A stretch of DNA of 60,993 nucleotides from Nitrospirales bacterium (GTDB taxonomy: Bacteria; Nitrospirota; Nitrospiria; Nitrospirales; UBA8639), in the NCBI GenBank assembly GCA_029261235.1, contig JAJDBS010000018.1:1-60993 (forward strand). Reading direction: 5' to 3'. The notes below the pieces were generated by a model that saw only the letters and a program-made list of their open reading frames with translations, made no database searches and had not been told where the DNA came from. The position numbers and the translations under genes were made by a program. Shown one piece after another: positions 1-6,244 of the stretch. Position 1 is the stretch's first letter, and each line of letters opens with the position of its first letter.

Positions 1-118
1 GATCGTCCACAAAGACATCGATGACCCGCACCGAGCTGTCCTCGGCGATGAAATCATCCAATCGTTCGGGAAACAACGTCGCTTGGTGGCGATCGTCGCC
101 TTGAATAAATCCGCTCAT
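1..118 (-). CDS. IS1182-family transposase, N-terminal part, cut by window edge
   Basis: The first 39 codons of a minus-strand gene read MSGFIQGDDRHQATLFPERL and continue with the DDFIAEDSSVRVIDVFVDD pattern. I recognise this as the N-terminus of IS1182-type DDE transposases, which insert their own element into DNA. The ATG is preceded by a strong GGAGGTG ribosome site six bases upstream. The catalytic domain lies outside the window, so it cannot be judged whether the enzyme is intact. The gene is transcribed away from the repeat and toxin-antitoxin region to its right. Confidence 0.8.
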   Translation of the reverse strand, partial: MSGFIQGDDRHQATLFPERLDDFIAEDSSVRVIDVFVDD

Positions 119-177
119 CACAGACACCTCCGTTCGAAAGGTGCAGTATACTCGCTTCGCGAGTTTTCACACAGCCT
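1..177 (-). mobile_element. IS1182-like element, upstream terminus
   Basis: The transposase start lies at 118. The bases between it and about 177 contain a small hairpin (CTCGC-TTC-GCGAG, 151-163) followed by TTTTCACACAGCCTGG, which I take as the element's terminal sequence. Repeat copy R1-A begins immediately after and lacks the left part seen in copies B and C, so the IS probably inserted into that repeat. The exact end and any target duplication cannot be fixed because the other end is outside the window. Confidence 0.45.
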
Positions 178-345
178 GGCCCGGTCGCGGCCCCGTTGGG
201 GGTACCTTCGTCCCCGGCCAAATGAAAATGGCGAACAACTCGCTCTGCTCAAACAAGTTCGCCAAAGAATCAGATTTGGCCAGGGATTCAGCCGCGCCCA
301 AGGCAGGGATTCACTACAGCATCGTCACTCTCGACCATTCTTATC
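178..345 (+). repeat. Dispersed repeat R1, copy A (left part missing)
   Basis: This stretch matches copies B (1083) and C (2271) from CCCGGTCGCGGCCCCGTTGG onward, through AACAACTCG, CAAACA-GTTCGCCA and AGCCGCGCCCAAGGCAG. It lacks the GGCCCGGCAGCCGA...TTTTGTTTCGGCAAAA part that begins the full copies. Short frames across it show the same pseudo-protein (KQVRQRIRFG, SRAQGRDSLQ) as copy B, but there is no start or domain logic, so I treat it as non-coding repeat. Confidence 0.7.
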
Positions 346-394
346 TTGGCCCCATCTATTCCTTCCGTGCGTGTTGTGAGGGCACTGATTTTAC

Positions 395-443
395 TTGTCA
401 GGCATGATGGTATCTGCTAATCTATATACAATTGCAATGCAAT
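395..443 (+). promoter_or_regulatory. Promoter and operator of the Phd/RelE-type module
   Basis: TTGTCA (395-400) and TAATCT (418-423) are separated by 17 bases, a good sigma-70 promoter. Immediately downstream is the palindrome ATTGCA-A-TGCAAT (431-443), placed where an autorepressing antitoxin would block transcription start. Antitoxins of the Phd/YefM family commonly repress their own operons by binding such palindromes. The assignment is inferred from position. Confidence 0.65.
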
Positions 444-456
444 CAGAGGAAGTATT

Positions 457-738
457 ATGAGTGCCAACAATCTTTTGCGAAAAGCTAAGCCTGTGAATGT
501 GCGAGAAGCACAGGCTCAATTGTCGAAGTTAATCAAGTCCAAGGAACCTTCTATGGTCCTCTCGCATGGTAAGCCGGTTTCGTTTTTAGTACCTTATGAG
601 GATATGCTGGATCTGGTAGAAACCATCGATGAATTAAAGGATAAAAAAATCCTTCAAGAAATCGAACAAGCTCGGAAAGAGTATGCAGATGGAAAAGATG
701 TTCCAGTAGAACATCTCTTCAAAAAAATGGGCCTATAG
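457..738 (+). CDS. Type II antitoxin, Phd/YefM family
   Basis: This 93-residue protein has the Phd/YefM pattern: an N-terminal DNA-binding half (VNVREAQAQLSKLIKS, LSHGKPVSFLVPYEDM, residues ~13-52) and a charged C-terminal helix (LKDKKILQEIEQARKEYADG, ~60-80) that would wrap the toxin. Antitoxins of this type neutralise a RelE/Doc-like partner and repress the operon. A GAGGAAG ribosome site precedes the ATG. Its stop codon abuts the ATG of the toxin gene, so the two are translationally coupled. It lies between repeat copies R1-A and R1-B, as expected of a mobile cassette. Confidence 0.85.
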   Translation: MSANNLLRKAKPVNVREAQAQLSKLIKSKEPSMVLSHGKPVSFLVPYEDMLDLVETIDELKDKKILQEIEQARKEYADGKDVPVEHLFKKMGL

Positions 739-1038
739 ATGGCCTATGAAGTTGTTTTCCCCAGTAAGCGCATTGAGCGTCTCTTCCAAAAAGTCTTAGA
801 AAAAATACCTGCCGATTACCAGAAAACGATCATTGCCGCCATTAGAGGTCTCGGGGACAATCCTCGACCTCAAGGAAAACGAGCTAAGAAGCTAACAGGC
901 GAGATCATTGTCGCTAAATTCGTTGCTGAGCATCGGTTGCGGGTAGGACCCTACCGTGTGTTGTACGATATAGATGACAAGCGTAAAAAAGTCGTACTTC
1001 TCAAACTCGCCAAGCGCGATGAACAGACTTATAACTGA
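739..1038 (+). CDS. Type II toxin, RelE/ParE superfamily
   Basis: The 99-residue protein has the RelE/ParE fold signature: two N-terminal helices (RIERLFQKVLEKIPADYQ), the central PRPQGKRAKKLTGEI region, then strands ending in LRVGPYRVLYDIDDKRKKVV and LLKLAKRDEQTY. RelE-type toxins cleave mRNA at the ribosome, whereas ParE-type toxins poison gyrase; the R-x-G-x-Y-R-x-x-Y core and C-terminal KRDEQTY favour RelE. The start codon directly follows the antitoxin stop. No mutation is evident. Confidence 0.85.
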   Translation: MAYEVVFPSKRIERLFQKVLEKIPADYQKTIIAAIRGLGDNPRPQGKRAKKLTGEIIVAKFVAEHRLRVGPYRVLYDIDDKRKKVVLLKLAKRDEQTYN

Positions 1039-1082
1039 CAATCAACCCTAAGCTATCTCTCGTGTTCTACGTGTTTTCTGTG

Positions 1083-1430
1083 ATGCCGGGGGTCGGCCCG
1101 GCAGCCGACCTACTTTTGTTTCGGCAAAAGTAGGCAAAACCACTTCTGCCCGGTCGCGGCCCCGTTGGGGTACCTTCGTCCCCGGCCAAATAATGAAGGC
1201 GAACAACTCGTTTCACTCAAACAGGTTCGCCACAAAATTGGATTTGGCCTGGGACTCAGCCGCGCCCAAGGCAGGTGTTCTCTTCAGGTTCGACATTCCC
1301 GTCCGCTGATGGCGGGAATCCATCTTTCCCTTGACTTATTTCGAGGATTATTAAACTATCCTCAGACTTGAATCGTTGTTGTTGTAGGGATAGGAAATTT
1401 CAGATTAGCCTTTTTATCCAAATACATCAG
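1083..1430 (+). repeat. Dispersed repeat R1, copy B (full length, carries promoter-like end)
   Basis: This copy begins ATGCCGGGGGTCGGCCCGGC and contains CTTTTGTTTCGGCAAAAG, an internal inverted repeat. It then runs through CGGTCGCGGCCCCGTTGG and GAACAACTCG to AGCCGCGCCCAAGGCAGG. Its right end, from CATCTTTCCCTTGACTTA through GAGGATTATT to GGATAGGAAATT, is shared with copy C. That end carries TTGACT (1331-1336) and AACTAT (1354-1359) 17 bases apart, a plausible promoter for the TIR gene downstream. Confidence 0.75.
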
Positions 1431-1460
1431 CTCATGGTCAGACAGAATAGGAGACAATCT

Positions 1461-2114
1461 ATGCCGCACGTGTTTCTAAGCTACTCACAGAAAGATTATC
1501 ATTTTGCAGAGCTGGTACGACTCAAACTTGCGGAGAAGAATATTTCGGTTTGGATTGATCAATGACAATTGAGAGCCGGTGACGATTGGCGGAATGGCAT
1601 TGATCAAGGCATTTCAGAATGCTTCGTGGTCCTTTTGGCCGTAAGCACCGATTCTGCTGCATCATCCTACGTGACGTACGAGTGGGCTTCCGCAATGGGG
1701 AAGGGAAAACCCATCATTCCGATTCGATTGGATACGTGTCTCATGCATCCGAAGCTGGAAGCGATCCACTATCTTGATTTCTCGACGGCAGCACATCAGC
1801 CCTGGTCTATTTTGATCGAACAAATTGGTAAAATTGAACAAGACAGTGAACTCCCTGAATATGATCAAACGCTTCAAGTCAGCGAAGGGGGAGGGGGTGA
1901 TTTGCCGGAAGAAATTGATCCGATTGTTGAGTCGATCCTCACGTATCTCAATCAACGGGGGCTTCAAATGGTCAGTATTTCCAGACTCCGTACAAGAAAA
2001 ATTATCGATGAAAAGTTTTCTGACAAAGACCTCCAGGGTTTAATCCAAAAATACCGAATGATCTTGCGACCGGCCAGACTCAAGGGTGGAAAACGGGGAG
2101 TTGCGAAACTCTAG
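1461..2114 (+). pseudogene. TIR-domain protein interrupted by one in-frame TGA
   Basis: From ATG 1461 the frame reads MPHVFLSYSQKDYHFAELVR...NISVWIDQ, meets TGA at 1563-1565, and continues in the same frame as QLRAGDDWRNGIDQGISEC...SSYVTYEWASAMGKGKPIIP to the stop at 2114. The two parts make one TIR domain (residues ~1-130): FLSYSQKD box 1, conserved W-I-D, RAGDDWR, and the S-x-Y-x-x-Y-E-W box. A C-terminal ~60-residue helical region, perhaps winged-helix, follows. TIR domains in bacteria often degrade NAD in phage defence. The gene is either recently inactivated, read through, or carries a sequence error. Its promoter lies in repeat R1-B. Confidence 0.7.
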
Positions 2115-2160
2115 AAAGTGATAGGCCTCGAAAAAAAACAAAACTAAGACATTTCAGAAT

Positions 2161-2184
2161 ACCCTCACTCTTGAGGGTTTTGCT
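2161..2184 (+). terminator. Rho-independent terminator after the TIR gene
   Basis: ACCCTCA (2161-2167), a four-base loop CTCT and TGAGGGT (2172-2178) form a perfect seven-pair stem followed by TTTTGCTTT. It lies 46 bases after the TIR stop codon on the same strand. Confidence 0.65.
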
Positions 2185-2270
2185 TTGAAGAGGGATGAAG
2201 GTGCGTGAGGGTGGAAAGGCGTTTTTAAGGTTTAAAGAACTACATCTCTTGAGTCCAAGTGATCTACTGT

Positions 2271-2640
2271 AATGCCGGGTTTCGGCCCGGCAGCCGAGGC
2301 CCTTTTGTTTCGGCAAAAGGACCCAAAACCACTTCCGCCCGGTCGCGACACTGTTGGGGTACCTTCGTCCTAGGCCAAAATAAAATGGAGAACAACTCGC
2401 GGAGCCTGTCCTGAGTTTTATCGAAGGGCTCAAACAGGTTCGCCAGAAAGTCGAATTTGGCCAGGGGCTCAGCCGCGCCCAAGGCGGAGATTCTCTTTAG
2501 CTCGATCATGCCCGCGAGTTGTTAGCGCAAATTCATCTTTCCCTTGACTTAGTCCGAGGATTATTGAACGATCTTCTGGTTAAACTCTTTGTTATTATAC
2601 GGATAGGAAATTGCAAATCCGCCTCTTATCCATATCCATT
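2271..2640 (+). repeat. Dispersed repeat R1, copy C (contains a nested insertion)
   Basis: This copy begins TGCCGGGTTTCGGCCCGGC, has CCTTTTGTTTCGGCAAAAGG, and runs through the CAACTCG and AGCCGCGCCCAAGGCGGAG blocks. A ~27 bp insertion at 2401-2427 interrupts it. Its right end parallels copy B: CATCTTTCCCTTGACTTA, GAGGATTATTG, GGATAGGAAATTGC. It has TTGACT (2544-2549) and AACGAT (2567-2572) spaced 17 bases, upstream of the gene at 2670. Confidence 0.75.
2401..2427. repeat. Short extragenic repeat nested in R1-C
   Basis: GGAGCCTGTCCTGAG followed by TTTTATCGAAGG is absent from copies A and B at the aligned position, where AACAACTCG runs almost directly into CTCAAACA. It resembles the widespread bacterial intergenic motif whose other strand reads CCTTCGA...CTCAGGACAGG. 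Its insertion inside R1-C gives a relative age: R1 arrived first. Confidence 0.6.
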
Positions 2641-2669
2641 TAATCATTGTTATAACTGAATGAGAAATT

Positions 2670-3290
2670 ATGTCCGATGAAACTCTTCATATAGCTATCA
2701 GTTATGAAAAGTCTATTGATCCCGAGGCGATTAATGCTTTTGAAAGTGATGTGGCTATCCCTGGGCTGGTGGTTAACACGGAAGAACGTCCCGAGTCCGG
2801 TCCATTCGCCAGCATGGAGTGGTTGATTCCAACTGCGATTATAGTATTCATTGGTAAGGCATACTTCGAGAGCTTTCTAAGTGAGGCAGGAAAAGATCAT
2901 TACCACATTCTAAAAAAGGCAATTGTTAAACTTGGCCAAAAGTTTCTAGGAAAGAATGCTCTACAAACAACACTTGTGTTTACAAGGGGAAAGACACCAT
3001 CTACTAAACCTCAATATTCCTTGGTTTTCTCAGTTTCTGGGGAGATTCCCACTGGCTTAACCCTTAAATTGTTGGTTGAGCCTGGCATTGATCCGGCGGA
3101 TTTTGAGGGGGCAATAAGTGCCTATATTTCTGCGCTTGTTTCTATTCATGAGGGGACATTCCAGTCTAAACTGATCGAGGGATTTGACGGCGCTAAACCG
3201 ATAGGCCGAACTATTCTTGTTACGTATTCTCCTAATGAGTCCAAGCTTGTGATTGTCGATCCGCTTAAAAAAAAATCAAGGCATGAATAA
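2670..3290 (+). CDS. Unknown protein with one predicted membrane segment
   Basis: I do not recognise this 206-residue protein. Residues ~1-48 are soluble and acidic (YEKSIDPEAINAFESD). Residues ~49-66 (MEWLIPTAIIVFIGKAYF) form a hydrophobic segment, followed by a Lys-rich stretch (YHILKKAIVKLGQKFLGK). A possible beta-rich C-terminal half (YSLVFSVSGEIPTGLTLKL; TILVTYSPNESKLVIVDP) ends in a basic KKKSRHE. The ribosome site before the ATG is weak. The promoter-like end of R1-C lies 100 bases upstream. By position among a toxin-antitoxin pair, a TIR gene and a DUF4145 gene it may have a defence role, but nothing in the protein itself shows this. Confidence 0.6.
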   Translation: MSDETLHIAISYEKSIDPEAINAFESDVAIPGLVVNTEERPESGPFASMEWLIPTAIIVFIGKAYFESFLSEAGKDHYHILKKAIVKLGQKFLGKNALQTTLVFTRGKTPSTKPQYSLVFSVSGEIPTGLTLKLLVEPGIDPADFEGAISAYISALVSIHEGTFQSKLIEGFDGAKPIGRTILVTYSPNESKLVIVDPLKKKSRHE

Positions 3291-3350
3291 ACCCATTCTG
3301 CCGACGCTCATTGCTTTGCGCTTCTTTTACCTAGCTCATGTGTGCTAGGG

Positions 3351-3438
3351 GTCAGGTCTTGCAATATGACAGCGGTTGGTCATGCTTTGGGATAGTTGGG
3401 TGAAGCCGAAAGCGGATTGCGTGATTGCAAGACCTGAC
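3351..3438. mobile_element. MITE-like element 1 (88 bp, 15 bp perfect terminal inverted repeats)
   Basis: GTCAGGTCTTGCAAT (3351-3365) is repeated inverted as ATTGCAAGACCTGAC (3424-3438) with no mismatch. The interior includes GAAGCCGAAAG. A second copy lies at 4231. The same terminal motif begins the IS30 remnant near 30446, suggesting a non-autonomous derivative mobilised by an IS30-like transposase. The element is too short to code. Confidence 0.7.
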
Positions 3439-3534
3439 TTCAGAAATAAAAATGTGATGGAAGGTATCTGGGACAGAAATTGGCAGAGCTGACTCTTATG
3501 TGGATCCACTTAAATATTGCTAGGGCTCTCTAAT

Positions 3535-4158
3535 ATGAAGATTTTTTGCCATAAATGTGGAAAACAGACAAATCACAAAGTATTAGCTGAAAAACAAAAT
3601 AGCAGTCGTGACGAAGAGGATATGGCCTGGAGAGAAACTCATTATTTAGCTCAATGTGCCGGATGCGACGCAATTACTTATGCAATTGAAACTTGGTCTG
3701 AATACGATTGGAACCCACAGAGCGGTGAAATAGAGACAACTTGGAAAACATATCCGCGTGGCGCTACTGAACGGCAACCAATTGATGGTGAATTGGAACT
3801 ACCTACTAAGGTTCGAGTTATATACAAAGAAGTCATTGGGGCAATGAACGCGCAACTTCCAGTGCTATCAGGTGTCGGGCTCAGAGCACTAATTGAATCA
3901 ATTTGCAGAGACCAAAAGATCGCTGGCGGCAATCTCGAAAAGCTTATCGACGGCTTAGCGACGAGTGGTGTTTTGTCAAAAGTACAAGCTGACATTCTTC
4001 ATACGCACCGGTTCCTTGGAAACGTTGCAGCACATGAAATTACATCTGCTCAGCCACGCGAACTTGTGGCCGCGCTAGAAATTGCTGAAAACATTCTGCG
4101 TACAATCTATGTCCTGCCAAATCTTTCGAAACAAGTTAAAACGGGTCGCAAGCCCTAA
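3535..4158 (+). CDS. DUF4145-domain zinc-ribbon protein
   Basis: The 207-residue protein starts at ATG 3535 (MKIFCHKCGKQTNH). A TTG 18 bases upstream in frame has no support. A zinc ribbon is formed by C5-x2-C8 and a second C-x2-C (AQCAGCDA, ~41-46). The C-terminal ~100 residues carry the DUF4145 signature: SGVGLRALIESICRDQKI, NLEKLIDGLATSGVLSK and HRFLGNVAAHE. DUF4145 proteins are often found beside or fused to restriction and other defence enzymes; their biochemical activity is not established. The gene lies between two MITE-like elements and its stop codon falls inside an attC-like palindrome, as in integron gene cassettes. Confidence 0.8.
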   Translation: MKIFCHKCGKQTNHKVLAEKQNSSRDEEDMAWRETHYLAQCAGCDAITYAIETWSEYDWNPQSGEIETTWKTYPRGATERQPIDGELELPTKVRVIYKEVIGAMNAQLPVLSGVGLRALIESICRDQKIAGGNLEKLIDGLATSGVLSKVQADILHTHRFLGNVAAHEITSAQPRELVAALEIAENILRTIYVLPNLSKQVKTGRKP

Positions 4159-4231
4159 CATGGCGCTCAACCTTGCCCCCCTCGGTCGCTGGACGCTACG
4201 CGATAAAGCTGCTCAGCGCCTGCTTTGGGGC
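4152..4231 (+). other. attC-like recombination site (degenerate or truncated)
   Basis: GCCCTAACATGGCGCT (4152-4167) and AGCGCCTGCTTTGGGGC (4215-4231) form imperfect inverted arms around an inner imperfect hairpin (GACGCTACGCGATAAAGCTG). The left arm has the YYYAAC-type core expected of integron attC sites and contains the stop codon of the preceding gene, as is usual in cassettes. The right core (expected GTTRRRY) is degenerate and runs into MITE-like element 2. No integrase gene is visible. Confidence 0.4.
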
Positions 4232-4314
4232 AGGTCTTGCAATTTAATAGGGGATGGACACGCTTTGGGGTAATTGAATGAAGCCGAAAGTGTTTTGCGT
4301 GATTGCAATACCTG
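4231..4314. mobile_element. MITE-like element 2 (84 bp)
   Basis: CAGGTCTTGCAAT (4231-4243) and ATTGCAATACCTG (4302-4314) are inverted repeats with one mismatch. The interior shares GGTCTTGCAAT, a CGCTTTGGG block, GAATGAAGCCGAAAG and TTGCGTGATTGCAA with element 1 in the same orientation. The two copies directly flank the DUF4145 gene. Confidence 0.65.
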
Positions 4315-4320
4315 AACACA

Positions 4321-4532
4321 GAAACTCTACCCTCGCCTGATCGACGCCTGCTGTTCGGCTCTTTGGGCGGACGGTACTAATTTCTTGGCGGGCCTTGTTT
4401 GAGCCATGCGAGTTGGCTCGCCCTTCCATTTTCTGCGTCCGCCTAATTTGATCCCGCCGAACTGGGCGTCAATGGTTTTGGGTCCTTTTGCCGAAACAAA
4501 AGGACCTCGGCTGCCGGGACGAAACCGGGCAT
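4321..4532 (-). repeat. Dispersed repeat R1, copy D (inverted, diverged)
   Basis: Read on the minus strand it begins GCCCGGTTTCGTCCCGGCAG and contains CCTTTTGTTTCGGCAAAAGG and GACCCAAAACCATTGACGCC. It then has GGGCGAGCCAACTCGCATGG and CTCAAACAAGGCCCGCCAAG, which match copies B and C with many substitutions. The opposite orientation to A-C places this copy as a right-hand boundary of the cargo region. Confidence 0.65.
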
Positions 4533-4676
4533 TTAATCAATCCCTTCAAAATTAAATAGTCGATCTCATTATTGTTAGGCTGCACAACCGAGTTTGTCTG
4601 GACGCGCGTTGTGGCTTTAGTGATAATCTAGAGATTCGTCTATTTTGGTATAAATTTGAATTAATGGAGTGCAATC
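4533..4676. other. Intergenic DNA before the PPOX gene
   Basis: This AT-rich stretch contains a lone GTTAGGC (4574-4580), which matches the right core of attC sites, and an inverted pair GCACAAC...GTTGTGGC (4582-4614). Neither is convincing alone. Confidence 0.3.
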
Positions 4677-5222
4677 GTGGCTGATCAATTCCCTGAGCTG
4701 AGTGATGAGTTAAGCCAATTCATTGCGGCGCAAAAAATGTTTTTTGTGGCGACGGCTGCGCCTGATGGGAGAATTAATCTTTCCCCGAAGGGGCAAGATT
4801 CTCTGCGTGTCCTTGGACCGAATGAGATTCTCTGGATGAACTTGACGGGTAGTGGGAATGAAACAGCGGCGCATCTCTCTGAATCGAATCGAATGACGAT
4901 GATGTGGTGTGCCTTTGATGGACCGCCACGAATTCTTCGCGTCTATGGAGCGGCGCAGGTCTTTCATCCGAGGGATTCGCGTTGGTCTGAGTTCTCTACT
5001 CTGTTGCCTTCCACAGCAGGGACGCGACAGTACTTTTTACTGTCTATCGATTTGGTGCAAACCTCCTGCGGCTACGCTGTGCCTTCTATGGAATATGTTG
5101 AAGATCGTCAGGTATTAGCGAAGTGGGCTGAGAATCGAGGCAAAGAAGGAATCGCCGAATATTGGCAAAAGCGGAATCAGGTTAGTGTAGATGGGAAGCC
5201 CACAGGAATTTTAGGTTCGTAA
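4677..5222 (+). CDS. Pyridoxamine 5'-phosphate oxidase-family (PPOX) protein
   Basis: The 181-residue protein starts at GTG 4677 behind AATGGAG. The split-barrel FMN-binding pattern of PPOX-like proteins is visible: KMFFVATAAPDGRINLSPKG (residues ~22-41), ILWMNLTGSGNETAAHL (~54-70) and MTMMWCAFDGPPRILRVYGAAQVF (~75-98). Such proteins bind FMN, haem or F420 and reduce small substrates; the substrate here cannot be read from sequence. The C-terminal DLVQTSCGYAVPSMEYV is typical of the pyridoxamine-phosphate-oxidase-related subfamily. A terminator-like hairpin follows, before the haemoglobin gene. Confidence 0.8.
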   Translation: MADQFPELSDELSQFIAAQKMFFVATAAPDGRINLSPKGQDSLRVLGPNEILWMNLTGSGNETAAHLSESNRMTMMWCAFDGPPRILRVYGAAQVFHPRDSRWSEFSTLLPSTAGTRQYFLLSIDLVQTSCGYAVPSMEYVEDRQVLAKWAENRGKEGIAEYWQKRNQVSVDGKPTGILGS

Positions 5223-5354
5223 CTTGATCAATAGGGTGATTGAATCGATCGAATATATGGACGACCTTCCCGACGTAAAACTGAATCTTCATGAACAGGT
5301 TCTTAAAAGATAATCAATTCTTGATGAAAAAACTGTTGTTGGTTAATTTGATTT

Positions 5355-5379
5355 AAGGGTCTACCGACCCTTCTGTTTT
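5355..5379 (+). terminator. Rho-independent terminator between PPOX and haemoglobin genes
   Basis: AAGGGTC (5355-5361), loop TACC and GACCCTT (5366-5372) make a seven-pair stem followed by CTGTTTT. It lies 132 bases after the PPOX stop but only about 33 bases before the haemoglobin ATG, so it could instead act as an attenuator in the haemoglobin leader. Confidence 0.55.
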
Positions 5380-5411
5380 GGAATATCAATCTGTACGAAA
5401 AGGAGTAAGAA

Positions 5412-5783
5412 ATGGCTGAAAAAACTTTATTTGAACGTCTTGGTGGGTATGAGGGTATCGTCGCGTTTACGAATGATTTGCTTCCACGTGTGCAAGCGGA
5501 TCCACAATTGGGTCGATTTTGGCAGAATCGTAGTGATGATGGACTTGCTCGGGAGCAACAACTCCTCATCGATTATTTGTGTGCTCACTCGGGCGGACCG
5601 ATGTACTACACTGGCCGAGATATGAAACTATCCCATAAAGGCATGAAAATCAGTGAACGAGACTGGGAGATCTTTCTCGAGCATGCTGGTGCGACGATGA
5701 AGGCGTTGCAGGTGCCTCAGCAGGAATGTGACGAAGTGGGGGCCTTTGTGACGAGCTTGAAGTCCGATATTGTCGAGGCCTAG
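5412..5783 (+). CDS. Truncated haemoglobin, group 1-like
   Basis: The 123-residue length and pattern LFERLGGYEGIVAFTNDLL...DPQLGRFW fit the 2-over-2 truncated globins. The phenylalanine of FW (F36, CD1 region) and the proximal haem ligand H75 in MKLSHKGMKISERDW (helix F) are both visible. Group-1 truncated globins bind haem and handle O2 or NO, often protecting against nitrosative stress. A strong AAGGAG lies about seven bases before the ATG. NO handling would suit a nitrite-oxidising host, but that link is inference. Confidence 0.88.
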   Translation: MAEKTLFERLGGYEGIVAFTNDLLPRVQADPQLGRFWQNRSDDGLAREQQLLIDYLCAHSGGPMYYTGRDMKLSHKGMKISERDWEIFLEHAGATMKALQVPQQECDEVGAFVTSLKSDIVEA

Positions 5784-5832
5784 TTCGACGGAGAGCCATT
5801 TTTGTTTGTGACTGTGTCTTAAGGCCTATGAG

Positions 5833-6171
5833 ATGAGCGATTACGTTGAATATTTGAAAGAGGTGTTTCGTGAGTTCGGATCTATTCAACCACGTCGAAT
5901 GTTTGGAGGCTACGGGATTTTTTATAAAGGATTGATGTTTGGCCTGGTCGCAGATGATTCCCTGTATCTCAAAGTGGATGAGACGATATCATCATTTTTT
6001 ATCGACCGAGAGTTAGAGCAATTCAGTTATGAGAAACAGGGGAAGGCGTTTAAGATGTCCTACTTCATGGCTCCCGAGGATATCTTTGATGATCCTGAGG
6101 AAGCGAAGATTTGGGCTGATCGTTCTTATGCGGCCGCTGTTCGCTCGAGTAAGCCCAAGAAGAAGAAATGA
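5833..6171 (+). CDS. TfoX N-terminal-domain protein
   Basis: The 112-residue protein shows the TfoX/Sxy N-terminal domain: YLKEVFREFGSIQPRRMFGGYGIFYKGLMFGLVADDSLYLKVD (residues ~5-50) and KMSYFMAPEDIFDDPEEAKIWADRSYAAA (~75-102). It ends in a basic KPKKKK tail. TfoX of Gammaproteobacteria controls competence, but stand-alone N-domain proteins like this are widespread and their role is not established. No C-terminal TfoX domain is present. It follows the globin gene after 49 bases, so the two may be co-transcribed. Confidence 0.8.
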   Translation: MSDYVEYLKEVFREFGSIQPRRMFGGYGIFYKGLMFGLVADDSLYLKVDETISSFFIDRELEQFSYEKQGKAFKMSYFMAPEDIFDDPEEAKIWADRSYAAAVRSSKPKKKK

Positions 6172-6244
6172 AGAGATCGACTCGACTTTTTCGATTACGT
6201 GCCAACAATGAAATCATTGTGTTCAGGTGTGTCCTAGTCGGCTG

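Noticed and set aside
141..407. Forward-strand frames across repeat R1-A that look like small proteins
   Set aside because: The same pseudo-peptides recur in every R1 copy without ribosome sites or domain logic; they reflect the repeat, not genes.
1563..1565. TGA in the TIR gene as selenocysteine
   Set aside because: No Sec-insertion hairpin was evident right after the codon and nothing suggests a cysteine at this place in TIR domains.
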